64,000 nucleotides of DNA, taken from an uncultured Candidatus Melainabacteria bacterium. GTDB taxonomy: Bacteria > Cyanobacteriota > Vampirovibrionia > Gastranaerophilales > Gastranaerophilaceae. The position numbers and the translations under genes were made by a program. The DNA is taken from assembly GCA_947364235.1 (NCBI GenBank), contig CANARY010000007.1, forward strand, positions 109,806 to 173,805. Direction: 5' to 3'. Below, piece after piece: positions 7,091-14,692 of the stretch. Positions within the stretch are counted from its first letter, which is position 1, and every line of letters begins with the position of its first letter. A model generated the notes under the pieces. That model did no database searches. It had not been told where the DNA came from and worked only from the letters and a program-made list of their open reading frames with translations.

Positions 7091-7966
7091 TTAAGCCACC
7101 ACCTCGCTTTCTTTTATAAAACTAAAAATATGTGCTATAACATCAACCGTCCAACCGTCGCCGATTACCCCTGCGGCGTGGTTTCGATTTAAAATTTTCG
7201 TGTAACCTTCGGGCAAGGTTTGAAGTCGTTCGAGTTCCGTTTGATTAAGATGTCTGCAGGATAATTCGTTTTTTAAATCCTCAAAAACGAGCATAAACAT
7301 TCTCGTTGTTTTGTACCTTCTCAACATCTTTTCTTTATTGCTATACGGACGGGATTCGCTTTCTTTTATACAATGGGCTTTCAACCTGTCGGCGAAGCCG
7401 CTTGTCAAGACATCTTGTAAATAAATCTTTTTGTCCTTTGGTTGTGGAATTGCACAAGTCGGAAATCCGAAAAGATTGTAATTTTTGTCGCCGATATTCG
7501 TCCAATAAAAACGATTTCTTAATTGAGCCGAAACAAGTTCGGAATTGATATTCACGGGATAAGTCCCGAGGGCTTGAGAAATTGTTTCAAAATCGTTCGG
7601 CAACATTTCAACATTCTCAAGAAGAAAATATTTCGGGTTCAATTCCTTTTTTGCTCGAACGAACTCCCAAAATAAAGAACTTTTCTCACCTTTTAAACCA
7701 AGCCGTTCGGAATGAGCATGCGACAAATCTTGACAAGGGCTTCCGCCTATTAGCAAATCACACTCCCCGCAAACTTCGGCGAAGTTTATGTTTCGAACAT
7801 CGCCGAGTTGAATCGTATCGGGATAATTTGACATCGTAACCTTGAGGGCATCGGGTTTAATTTCGGAAGCGAAATATTGACGAACGGGAATATTCGCCCG
7901 TTCAAGAGCGATTCTTCCACAACTTATGCCGTCAAATAACGAAACTACTTTCAAACCCTTTTCCAT
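7091..7966 (-). CDS. dcm: DNA cytosine-5 methyltransferase
   Basis: A 291-residue C5-cytosine methyltransferase with all main motifs: AdoMet motif I SLFDGISCGR at 9-18, catalytic motif IV GGSPCQ with C78, motif VI ENV at 117-119, motif VIII QLRNR with Q148 and R152, and motif X-type VIGDGWTVDVIAHIF near the C-terminus. The target-recognition stretch between VIII and IX is short (about 70 residues), as in compact phage enzymes. It makes 5-methylcytosine, presumably to shield element DNA from host restriction. No cognate nuclease is adjacent. Symbol given for family only; specificity unknown. Confidence 0.92.
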   Translation of the reverse strand: MEKGLKVVSLFDGISCGRIALERANIPVRQYFASEIKPDALKVTMSNYPDTIQLGDVRNINFAEVCGECDLLIGGSPCQDLSHAHSERLGLKGEKSSLFWEFVRAKKELNPKYFLLENVEMLPNDFETISQALGTYPVNINSELVSAQLRNRFYWTNIGDKNYNLFGFPTCAIPQPKDKKIYLQDVLTSGFADRLKAHCIKESESRPYSNKEKMLRRYKTTRMFMLVFEDLKNELSCRHLNQTELERLQTLPEGYTKILNRNHAAGVIGDGWTVDVIAHIFSFIKESEVVA

Positions 7967-8112
7967 TATTTCAAATCCTCGAACATTTCTTTTATTTGCT
8001 CATAACAACAAGAACCGTTGCATTTACCATTTGCACAACACTTTTCACAAAAATCGACATCATCGCCGAAAACTTCTTCGAGTATGTTCCATAATTTTTC
8101 CATTTCTTCCAT
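7966..8112 (-). CDS. Cys-rich small protein, 48 aa
   Basis: A 48-residue frame with a dense cysteine core: FCEKCCANGKCNGSCCYEQ holds six Cys within 16 residues. It fits exactly between its neighbours: its start abuts the stop of the 8113 gene and its TAA shares one base with the ATG of the methyltransferase (TAATG). This packing argues that it is real, although it is too short for most gene finders. It may bind zinc or iron-sulfur; no family recognised. Confidence 0.6.
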   Translation of the reverse strand: MEEMEKLWNILEEVFGDDVDFCEKCCANGKCNGSCCYEQIKEMFEDLK

Positions 8113-8601
8113 TTATTGAACCTCGCTTGAATCTTTAATTTTTTGACCGTGTAAAGCAATGCCCAAAACATCTTGTTTGAAATCTTTTCCGTTTGTTGAG
8201 CCTGCTCCGAGGTACATTTTACGAACCCCCGAAGATTTCCATTCAACTTCAACGATTCCGAGTTGAATCGGAAAATTTGAAATTGAAAACCAAGCATGCG
8301 AAATTAAATAAAACTCGCCAAAATCTGTTCTATTTCCCGAATTTAAAGCGTAAGGAAAAAACGGCAATTCTTTTAAATTTTTAAGTTCTTTGTTTTTGGC
8401 GTTTAATTCCGTCTGCAGTTGACGATTTTGTTCAATAACTTCGTTATGATTTAACAAAGACATTTTGATTGAATGTAATCGTTTAATAATTTCTTCATCT
8501 TCTAAAAACTCGGGACACATATTGTCGTCGGGGTTTGAAATTAAATCATAAAGTTTTTGGGCTACATCTGCCGAAATAATTGTTTGCATTGCTTTTGTCA
8601 T
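8113..8601 (-). CDS. Unknown early protein, 162 aa
   Basis: A 162-residue protein with a coiled-coil segment around residues 55-80 (VIEQNRQLQTELNAKNKEL) and a C-terminal globular part with several Trp and Phe. No family recognised. Good AGGAGG upstream of the ATG. It is packed against the Cys-rich gene downstream. Confidence 0.6.
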   Translation of the reverse strand: MTKAMQTIISADVAQKLYDLISNPDDNMCPEFLEDEEIIKRLHSIKMSLLNHNEVIEQNRQLQTELNAKNKELKNLKELPFFPYALNSGNRTDFGEFYLISHAWFSISNFPIQLGIVEVEWKSSGVRKMYLGAGSTNGKDFKQDVLGIALHGQKIKDSSEVQ

Positions 8602-8609
8602 TGTTCCTC

Positions 8610-9281
8610 CTATCTCTTAACCTTTTTATTTTCTTTTTGAATTTCTCGTTTTTTATTTTTTACAATCGCCCCTTCAACGCATTTAAAATCTGATTTAGGG
8701 ATGAAAAATTGTATTCCGTAGCCTTTAAAATGTAAAAATCTTCCATTCTTTACGGCTTTTAATTTTGTTATTGTGTATGTATAGCGTTGTTGATGTCGGA
8801 CTTTTCTCTCGATTGTGTGAATCTGAATCAAATCTCCGTCCCTTAAATATTTAAAAATTTCGTATGAAATCCCGAAACACTCGTCCATTTGCCTTTTATC
8901 GTCCTTGTGGAATTCGTGAATTTCTGTATTTACATTCGTTTTTCTTAAAATGATTTGATTTTTGTCTATATCGTAATAAAGAACGCCGATACATTGTTTC
9001 GGGGCGTATTTTGGGGAAGAAAAATAACCACCCGGAACAAGAATTCTTTCAAGAAAGATTGAAGCCGAAAGATGATTCCATTCTTGGGTTAATCTGAATT
9101 CTTCATAATTTTTCTTGCAAATATGGCTCCCCAACTGTTGAGCAGGCGAAAAATAATATTGTTTCCCGTCAATAATTACATCGGGATTAAAGTTCAAATT
9201 TTCTTCCTCATAAGCGTTGACAACCAAATTGTCGAGTTCGGTTATAACCATTTCGTTTCTTTGTTCTTCCGTATAACTCAC
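8610..9281 (-). CDS. Unknown early protein, 223 aa
   Basis: A 223-residue soluble protein with an N-terminal acidic part and a very basic tail (KNKKREIQKENKKVKR). It overlaps the DnaC-like gene by 4 bp, so it is probably co-translated with the replication proteins. I recognise no domain. A nucleic-acid role is possible because of the basic tail. Confidence 0.6.
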   Translation of the reverse strand: MSYTEEQRNEMVITELDNLVVNAYEEENLNFNPDVIIDGKQYYFSPAQQLGSHICKKNYEEFRLTQEWNHLSASIFLERILVPGGYFSSPKYAPKQCIGVLYYDIDKNQIILRKTNVNTEIHEFHKDDKRQMDECFGISYEIFKYLRDGDLIQIHTIERKVRHQQRYTYTITKLKAVKNGRFLHFKGYGIQFFIPKSDFKCVEGAIVKNKKREIQKENKKVKR

Positions 9282-10075
9282 CCTTGAAACCTCCTGTTTT
9301 TATGTGTGAAATTGATAATTTTTGAATTTTGAACCAATCTTGAAATAATCGCTTCGCCGTAATACTTTTCGTCCAATTCCTCGAGGGAATGATTCGCCGA
9401 AATAATCATCGGAAGTTCTTTTTCGGTTCGATAATTAACGACATCGTAAAAAATCTCCCGAACATAATCGCTCGGCTTGATTTTGTCGACATCATCTATA
9501 AACAAAAATTGTGCATTCTTGTAAGGCGAAACAATATCTTTAACGCTTTTCTCGTTGTTTTTGAACGAATCCGTTATTTGTTGCCATAAATTAACGGCGT
9601 TTACATACCTGCAAGTAAAAAGATAATTATTCGCCAATTCGTTACATAATATCGACATCAACATTGTTTTTCCCGTCCCATATTTGCCGAGAAACAATAA
9701 ATTCATGCCTGTAAAATAGTTTTGAACGGCTTTTTTGTAATATTCCACCGTTGTTTTAAATCCTTTTTTTTCGGAATCTGATTCGATTTCGTAATCTTCA
9801 AACCCCATTCCGTCAAATTTTTCGGGAGTTTTAAAAAACGACCCGATGTGTTTTCTTGCTTCTTCAAGCGTATTGTTCATCGATATATAATCATTCACGC
9901 TTCGAACTAAATTGACCCCTTTTTTGAAAAATCGATTTTTCTTTTTTGCTTCTTTGCAGTCGCAATATTCACCCGAAGCCAATTCTTTTCCACAAAAAGA
10001 ACACTTTCCGCTATTTGTTCGTTTTCCGATAAAATTCAATGTTTGTTCGTTGTATGTTTCGATTATTTTTTCCAA
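9278..10075 (-). CDS. DnaC/DnaI-like helicase loader ATPase
   Basis: A 265-residue AAA+ ATPase. An N-terminal zinc site (C25, C28, C38, C40) precedes a linker. The ATPase core has Walker A GKYGTGKT at 130-137, Walker B FLFIDD at 190-195, and a sensor/arginine region ending in ISRLVQNSKI. This is the layout of DnaC/DnaI and phage-encoded loaders, which open and load the replicative helicase at the origin. It directly follows the replication initiator gene, as in many temperate phages. IstB proteins share the core, but no transposase is adjacent. Confidence 0.85.
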   Translation of the reverse strand: MEKIIETYNEQTLNFIGKRTNSGKCSFCGKELASGEYCDCKEAKKKNRFFKKGVNLVRSVNDYISMNNTLEEARKHIGSFFKTPEKFDGMGFEDYEIESDSEKKGFKTTVEYYKKAVQNYFTGMNLLFLGKYGTGKTMLMSILCNELANNYLFTCRYVNAVNLWQQITDSFKNNEKSVKDIVSPYKNAQFLFIDDVDKIKPSDYVREIFYDVVNYRTEKELPMIISANHSLEELDEKYYGEAIISRLVQNSKIINFTHKNRRFQG

Positions 10076-10093
10076 AACTTCACCCTCAAATTA

Positions 10094-10945
10094 TTAGCCG
10101 TAACACTTCGAATATTTGCCATTTGATGAACTGCTTTCCGATTCACAACTCGGCTCGTCCTCGATTTCTTGACTGTTAAAATTCCCTTCATAAACCTTTA
10201 AAGCATTTTTATCGTTGTCGATAACCCAATCTAAACAAAAGAAACTGCTCTTTTTTCTAATAAAAACCGATTTTTCGGCGTTTCGGAAAACAACTTCCCA
10301 AAAATCTTTTGAGGGGTTCTCTTTCAAACGCTTCTCAATCTTGGCTTTTCTTGAATCTGTAATTTTCTTCGGTTGGGGAAAATGAATACAAATTGTTTTA
10401 TACAAATTCAATAAATCTTCACCCGTAAAAACGGAAGAATCCGTTTTTACAAGAACTAATTGATTATTAGTAATTGGTTTTAGTATTTCATTATTAGTAT
10501 TTATTTGTTCGGGGTTAGCCGTTTCGGTTGCACCGTTTCGGCACAACTGCATCGGGTTAGCCGTTACGGGAAATCCGTTACGGTTCTCGACCCGTGTCGG
10601 GTTTTCCGTTATGGGTTGATTCATATTCGGATTTTCTTCGGGGTTTTCATAAAATGTATAAAATGTTGTAAAAGCCCCTTTTTCGGTTCTTTCCTTTTCA
10701 ACTGTAAGAAAGCCGAATTTTTTCAATTCATTCAACGCATTCGTTACACTATCCCGACCGTCGCTTGATAATGTAACAAGCCCTGCGATTGAATAATCCC
10801 AATTTTCGGGAAGCGATAAACAAAGCGACATTAAGCCCTTCGATTTAAGCGATAAATATTTCGCTCTCAAGTGAATGTTGCTCATGTGTGTATAATTTTT
10901 ATTTTTTACAACTCGGCATTGTTTCCCGTTACCTTTTTCTCTCAT
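10094..10945 (-). CDS. Phage replication initiator (O-like, winged HTH)
   Basis: A 283-residue protein. Residues about 15-100 form a winged-helix domain (LRAKYLSLKSKGLMSLCLSL, then GRDSVTNALNELKKFGFLTV) typical of phage replisome organisers. The middle, about residues 105-150, is a low-complexity linker with the repeated unit [TE]NP-x-RNG. The C-terminal 90 residues (KIEKRLKENPSKDFWEVV onward) match the conserved tail of such proteins. It should bind origin repeats and recruit the downstream helicase loader. Like lambda O, the DNA of its middle part carries direct repeats next to an AT-rich stretch, so the origin is probably inside the gene. Confidence 0.78.
   Translation of the reverse strand: MREKGNGKQCRVVKNKNYTHMSNIHLRAKYLSLKSKGLMSLCLSLPENWDYSIAGLVTLSSDGRDSVTNALNELKKFGFLTVEKERTEKGAFTTFYTFYENPEENPNMNQPITENPTRVENRNGFPVTANPMQLCRNGATETANPEQINTNNEILKPITNNQLVLVKTDSSVFTGEDLLNLYKTICIHFPQPKKITDSRKAKIEKRLKENPSKDFWEVVFRNAEKSVFIRKKSSFFCLDWVIDNDKNALKVYEGNFNSQEIEDEPSCESESSSSNGKYSKCYG
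10441..10650. other. Putative replication origin: iterons plus AT-rich stretch
   Basis: The core GGGTT[AT][GT]CCGTT starts at 10512, 10554 and 10599 (steps of 42 and 45 bp). Partial CCGTT[TA]CGG units lie between, and a fourth GGGGTTTTC sits near 10640. Beside them, 10441-10510 is very AT-rich with repeated ATTAGTA elements, suitable as an unwinding region. All of it is inside the initiator gene. Confidence 0.55.
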
Positions 10946-10965
10946 CTTAAACCCCTATATTGTTT

Positions 10966-11358
10966 TTATTTTTTGCTTTTTAGATTTTTGATTATTTGTT
11001 TAATTCGGGCGTTGTAACATCTTTCAATATGTTTTCGACCGAACTTTTCCTCAACGGTTTTAATTGCCGCTTCTGCTTTTGACATCGCTTCGGAATCAAC
11101 CGTCCAACCGTTCAAATAAAAGAATTCGGGAATGTCGATGATTTTTAATAAATGGCGTTTTTCTAAAATTTGTTTTAAATAAACCTTGTAACATTCATTT
11201 TTCAAAAATTCACATTTGATTTTGTAATCGTGTTCTTTGTATTCCTTAATTCTTTTGAAAAATTGAAAAATCTTTTCACATGCCGCAACAAAGGGAATCA
11301 ACGCTTTTTCTTTTTTTTGTTGTTGCATTTTGTTTGGGAAATTTAATACATTTTGCAC
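10966..11358 (-). CDS. Unknown early protein, about 130 aa
   Basis: A basic, helical protein of unknown function with a Lys-rich C-terminus. I place the start at a GTG (11356-11358) because AGGAG stands seven bases before it. An ATG ten codons further in (11326-11328) is an alternative, and the frame is also open upstream to 11421 inside the neighbouring small gene. It lies between the small 49-residue gene and the replication initiator. Confidence 0.5.
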   Translation of the reverse strand: MQNVLNFPNKMQQQKKEKALIPFVAACEKIFQFFKRIKEYKEHDYKIKCEFLKNECYKVYLKQILEKRHLLKIIDIPEFFYLNGWTVDSEAMSKAEAAIKTVEEKFGRKHIERCYNARIKQIIKNLKSKK

Positions 11359-11492
11359 TTCTGTTCTCCTTTTTTTTGGTTCTCGGCGGCTTCCACTAAA
11401 AGCATAATGAAACGCCCCCAAAGTAAATCTCTCTCTTTGTCGGAATATTCCACATCGTCAAAATCAATAATTAGTCCGATGTCTTTTTTCAT
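11343..11492 (-). CDS. Small acidic early protein, 49 aa
   Basis: A 49-residue frame beginning MKKDIGLIIDFDDVEYSD. Its ATG shares one base with the stop of the Cro-like gene (TAATG) and its stop overlaps the next gene's GTG start region, so it fits tightly into the operon. Below usual gene-finder length. No family recognised. Confidence 0.5.
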   Translation of the reverse strand: MKKDIGLIIDFDDVEYSDKERDLLWGRFIMLLVEAAENQKKGEQKCKMY

Positions 11493-11707
11493 TAAGCCTT
11501 TTCCTCGATTGCGAAAAGGTATTCAAGTTTTAATTCGGGATTTATTAAATCTCGAATCTTTCTGATTTCTCCGTAAGTGAATTCGGTTTTTCCTAATATT
11601 TTTTTGGATAATGTTTCGGGACGAACGCCGATTTTTTCTGCAAGCTCTTTTTGTGTCATTTCCAAGCGTGTCATTTCAACTAATAAATTTTTAAATTTCA
11701 CTTTCAA
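11492..11707 (-). CDS. Cro-like HTH regulator
   Basis: A 71-residue protein with an XRE-type helix-turn-helix (MTQKELAEKIGVRPETLSKK at residues 17-36). It is the first gene of the leftward early operon, directly behind a consensus promoter and operator-like repeats, and divergent to the larger repressor: the classic Cro position. It probably binds the same operators and represses the repressor gene during lytic or excision growth. Confidence 0.78.
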   Translation of the reverse strand: MKVKFKNLLVEMTRLEMTQKELAEKIGVRPETLSKKILGKTEFTYGEIRKIRDLINPELKLEYLFAIEEKA

Positions 11708-11715
11708 CCTCTTTC

Positions 11716-11835
11716 GTGTTTTTTAATACATCCATACGCTTATTAAAAATTTACAATGAGTTAAATAACTCGTCTTTGTATGTTTTAAATATTATGTCGA
11801 TTAGTTTTTTTTGTCAAGCATGTATTAAAAAACAC
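11716..11835. promoter_or_regulatory. Operator pair: 16-bp inverted copies plus central palindrome
   Basis: GTGTTTTTTAATACAT (11716-11731) recurs as its exact reverse complement at 11820-11835. Between them lies the perfect palindrome GAGTTA-AA-TAACTC (11758-11771). Half-site-like CC[AG]TA[CT]G followed by TTAAAAA also appears twice (from 11732 and 11842). These flank and overlap the leftward promoter, so they are probably the repressor and Cro binding sites. Confidence 0.7.
11789..11817 (-). promoter_or_regulatory. Leftward early promoter, sigma-70 consensus
   Basis: On the minus strand TTGACA (plus 11812-11817), a 17-bp spacer, then TATTAA-type hexamer read as TAATAT (plus 11789-11794). 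Transcription would start near 11782 and run through the central palindrome into the Cro-like gene. Confidence 0.75.
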
Positions 11836-11888
11836 ATATTCCGTATGATTAAAAAACCCGTACGCATACAAAATAGCCTATTCAAGCG

Positions 11889-11918
11889 TTGAAAAATAAA
11901 CTTAATATGTTTTAATAT
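11889..11918 (+). promoter_or_regulatory. Rightward repressor promoter
   Basis: TTGAAA (11889-11894), an 18-bp spacer and TAATAT (11913-11918), about 24 bp before the repressor ATG. A GGAG ribosome site follows at 11931-11934. Confidence 0.5.
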
Positions 11919-11941
11919 TTGTAAAGAAATGGAGTAAAATT

Positions 11942-12316
11942 ATGAAAAATGAAAATGAACTCTCAATGAAAGTCATCTATTACAAGAAAAAATTAAAAAT
12001 GACTAACCAAAAACTCGCCGATATGACAGGGCTTCCCGTTGGAACAATAAGCCGAATCGCTTCGGGCGAAACAAAAGAACCAACTTTAAAAACATTGCGT
12101 TTGATTGCGAAAGCGTTTGATTGTTCGATTGATGATTTACAAAGTGGAGGAACGATTGAACCTTATTATTTGAATGAAGAAACGGCGAAAATGGCACAAG
12201 ATATATACGAAAACCCCGATTTAAGAATTTTATTCGATGCGAGCAAAAAATTATCCCCCGAAGATATAAAAGCCGTAATTGAAGTCGCCAAAGTTATACA
12301 ATCAACAAAAAAATAA
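11942..12316 (+). CDS. CI-like XRE repressor
   Basis: A 124-residue repressor: an XRE helix-turn-helix at about residues 12-62 (MTNQKLADMTGLPVGTISRI, then PTLKTLRLIAKAFDCSIDDL), followed by a short C-terminal part without the LexA-type Ser-Lys protease domain. Release from repression therefore cannot be by RecA-driven self-cleavage. The peptidase-like gene that follows is the natural candidate for inactivating it. Divergent from the Cro-like gene across the operator region. Confidence 0.82.
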   Translation: MKNENELSMKVIYYKKKLKMTNQKLADMTGLPVGTISRIASGETKEPTLKTLRLIAKAFDCSIDDLQSGGTIEPYYLNEETAKMAQDIYENPDLRILFDASKKLSPEDIKAVIEVAKVIQSTKK

Positions 12317-12346
12317 AAATATCCCCCAATCAATAAAGGAAATGGA

Positions 12347-12568
12347 ATGATGATTGACAATTACATAATGATTTATAAAAACCTGCCCTTCAAGATTAAC
12401 GGTTTTATAATGTACGATGCCGAAGATAATTATTACACAATAGTTTTAAATAGCCGATTAAGTTTTTCTGAAAACAAAAAAACTTTTGAACACGAACTCG
12501 AACACATATTAAACGGCGATTTTCTAAAAATTAAAAATGTTGGAATAATGGAAGCAAGCATGCGTTAA
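12347..12568 (+). CDS. Minimal ImmA/IrrE-type metallopeptidase-like protein
   Basis: A 73-residue protein with the zinc-peptidase signature HELEH (H49, E50, H53) in the context FEHELEHILNGDF, as in ImmA/IrrE peptidases that cleave XRE repressors to induce mobile elements. It is much shorter than the usual 120-180 residues; the third zinc ligand region after the helix is nearly absent, ending about 20 residues later. It directly follows the repressor, which fits the ImmR-ImmA arrangement. It may be a minimal active form or a remnant. Confidence 0.68.
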   Translation: MMIDNYIMIYKNLPFKINGFIMYDAEDNYYTIVLNSRLSFSENKKTFEHELEHILNGDFLKIKNVGIMEASMR

Positions 12569-12577
12569 GGAGGTTTT

Positions 12578-13168
12578 ATGGGTTTCTTTTTACGAAAAAC
12601 AAAAAAATTCGGATTATTTAATTTGAATCTTTCAAAAAATGGACTTGGCTTTTCTTTTGGAATAAAAGGCTTGAGAATAAGTGCCGGAAATAGAGGACTT
12701 CAACTCAACGCAAGCCATAACGGGCTATATTTTAGAAAATCATTGAATAAAAAACAAGCAAAAGAAAAGGCGATTCCCGAAGAAATAATCGTTCAAGAAT
12801 CGCCCGAAGAAATTATTGAAGAACAACCAAAGGCATGCTTAAAAAGAATTGCAAAATCACCCGAACAAGAAAACTTTGAATTTATTTTGTCATTGTTTAC
12901 TGCAGGTTTTTTAATTGCTTTTGTCGGTTTATTTTTTAAATTTTGGCTCGCATGCGTTTTTGGAATATTTGTATTCGTTACAAGAAATATTTTAATAAAC
13001 AAAAACCCCGAAAAATTCGAGGTTTACAAACTGAATCCCGAGCCGCAGTTGTATTATCTCGGAAAAACAAAGAAACAAATTGAAGAACTTCGAATTCAAG
13101 CCGAAGAAAACAACTCCCAATTTGACGAACAACAAAGAAAACAGAATCAAGAAAAAAGATACAAATAA
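12578..13168 (+). CDS. DUF4236-type membrane protein
   Basis: A 196-residue protein. Residues 1-55 match the DUF4236 pattern of repeated short beta units with Gly (FGLFNLNLSKNGLGFSFGI, then GLRISAGNRGLQLNASHNGL). A charged linker follows, then two hydrophobic segments at about 108-150, then a Gln/Lys-rich tail. DUF4236 proteins occur in bacteria and phages with unknown function. It starts 9 bp after the peptidase-like gene with AGGAGG upstream, so it belongs to the lysogeny operon. Confidence 0.65.
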   Translation: MGFFLRKTKKFGLFNLNLSKNGLGFSFGIKGLRISAGNRGLQLNASHNGLYFRKSLNKKQAKEKAIPEEIIVQESPEEIIEEQPKACLKRIAKSPEQENFEFILSLFTAGFLIAFVGLFFKFWLACVFGIFVFVTRNILINKNPEKFEVYKLNPEPQLYYLGKTKKQIEELRIQAEENNSQFDEQQRKQNQEKRYK

Positions 13169-13180
13169 AAGAGGTTAGAT

Positions 13181-14692
13181 ATGAATAATAACGAAGCCAT
13201 TCTTTACACAAGGGTTTCGTCTGACGAACAAAAAAAGAAGGGGTATTCTCTCGACTATCAACGGAAAAAAGGGGAAGAATACGCCCGTTTGAAAAATCTT
13301 AATATTGTCAAAACATATAGTGAACACTTTTCGGGAAAGAAACCGGGTCGTCCATTGTTCAATGAAATGCTTGAATTATGTAAAAAGAAAAAAATTCAAA
13401 ACCTTATTTTCTTAATACATCACAGGGCTTCAAGAAACGGCGTTGATTCGGCTCAACTTGTTTATATGGCTGAATATTTAGGATTTAACATTCACTTAAT
13501 CGAGGACGGCTTGATTCTCAACAAACAATCAAAACCGACCGATTATTTAATATTTGAAGTTTCGAATTGTATGGCGAATTTTTATCCCCGAAATCTTTCT
13601 TGTGATGTTCGAGGAAAACTTCGAGAAAAAGCCGAGCAGGGGTATTATCCCGAACGACCTCCCGTTGGGTATATGAGGAAGCCGAATTGCAAAAAGGCTT
13701 ATTTGCAAATAAACCCCGAAAAGGCTCCATATATCAAAAAAGCGTTTGAATTATATTCAACGGGAAATTATTCTTATAAAACCTTAGCGAAGCAACTTCG
13801 TGAGGACGGGTTTTGGATTTCAAACGCCGTAAAATGTGGAAAATCCAACATTGAAGATATTTTAAATAATCCTGTTTATATGGGCGATTTTGTTTTCAAA
13901 GGACGAAGATATTTCAACGCCAAGCACGAGCCGATTGTTTCTCGTGAATTATATATCGCATGCCAAAGAATCATCGAATCAAGAACAACGGGGAAATTGT
14001 CGAAACACGATTTCGCTTTTTCAAATTTAATAAAATGTTCAAAATGTGGTTGTTTCTTGGTTGGCGAAATTAAAAAAGGAAAATATGTTTATTATCATTG
14101 TACAGGAAACAGGGGCGGCAACTGCAAAAAAGAAAGTTATATCCGAGAAGAAAAAATCGAAGAAAAGATTCTTCAAACTTTATCGGCGTTTCGAATGTCC
14201 GACGATGTTTTTGAATTAGCAAAAAGATGTTTCCGAGATGAAATAAAATCCCGAAATCAATATGACGAAGAAAAATTGAAAAATCTCGATATTCAAATCG
14301 AAAAAATGAAAGAGCGTTCAAATAAATTATTCGATTTATACTTGGACGGAAAAGTCGAAGATGAATTGTATTCTAAAAAATCAAAAGAAATTGAAGCGAA
14401 TTTGAATGATTTAATTTCTTCAAGGTCTGCAGTCGCCAAAAACGGAATTGAATTATTGAGATATAGCGAATTATTGTTCGAACTCTTTAAAATGTCCTCC
14501 ACGATTTATTCTCGGCTGAATAACTCCGAAAAGCGAGAATTATTAAAAATGTTGTGTTCGAACTTTTCTTATGACGGCGAAAATCTAAGAATAACAATAA
14601 AAAAAGCGTTTCAACCTTTAGTTGAAATCGCTAATTTAGAAAAAATGGGCATGAAGAGACTCGAACTCCCACGCGTTAGCACTAGTTCCTAA
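13181..14692 (+). CDS. Large serine recombinase (integrase)
   Basis: A 503-residue large serine recombinase. The N-terminal resolvase-like catalytic domain has the nucleophile S13 in YTRVSSDEQ and the conserved HHRASR segment. A recombinase domain follows (PPVGYMRK, then PEKAPYIKKAFELYSTGNYS), then a zinc-ribbon domain (CSKCGC, then HCTGNRGGNC) at about residues 286-320, and a long coiled coil that controls excision. It should carry out site-specific integration and excision of the element. The last 15 or so residues (from MGMKRLEL) and the stop codon are encoded by the antisense of the tRNA-Leu gene, so the true C-terminus of the circular form would differ. Confidence 0.92.
   Translation: MNNNEAILYTRVSSDEQKKKGYSLDYQRKKGEEYARLKNLNIVKTYSEHFSGKKPGRPLFNEMLELCKKKKIQNLIFLIHHRASRNGVDSAQLVYMAEYLGFNIHLIEDGLILNKQSKPTDYLIFEVSNCMANFYPRNLSCDVRGKLREKAEQGYYPERPPVGYMRKPNCKKAYLQINPEKAPYIKKAFELYSTGNYSYKTLAKQLREDGFWISNAVKCGKSNIEDILNNPVYMGDFVFKGRRYFNAKHEPIVSRELYIACQRIIESRTTGKLSKHDFAFSNLIKCSKCGCFLVGEIKKGKYVYYHCTGNRGGNCKKESYIREEKIEEKILQTLSAFRMSDDVFELAKRCFRDEIKSRNQYDEEKLKNLDIQIEKMKERSNKLFDLYLDGKVEDELYSKKSKEIEANLNDLISSRSAVAKNGIELLRYSELLFELFKMSSTIYSRLNNSEKRELLKMLCSNFSYDGENLRITIKKAFQPLVEIANLEKMGMKRLELPRVSTSS

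Larger units (their letters stand above)
1..14645. mobile_element. Integrated element / prophage, left end outside window
   Basis: The stretch has a phage-like layout: serine integrase at the right end against a tRNA gene, a divergent repressor/Cro immunity region, a replication module (initiator plus DnaC-like loader), orphan DNA methyltransferases and dozens of small overlapping genes. Base use differs from the host: arginine is mostly CGA, serine is often TCG, CpG is common, GATC is absent by eye and AGCT was seen once, whereas both are frequent from 14870 onward. No capsid, terminase large subunit or portal gene is visible, so structural genes either lie to the left or are missing (an integrative element). 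The right boundary is placed at the tRNA-Leu 3' end; the left boundary is not in the window. Confidence 0.85.

Noticed and set aside
9278..10075. IstB transposition helper of an insertion sequence
   Set aside because: No IstA-like transposase or terminal repeats nearby; the preceding replication initiator points to a helicase loader.
10511..10645. Short repeats considered as a CRISPR array
   Set aside because: Repeats are 12-17 bp, imperfect, coding and without unique spacers of regular length; no cas genes in the window.
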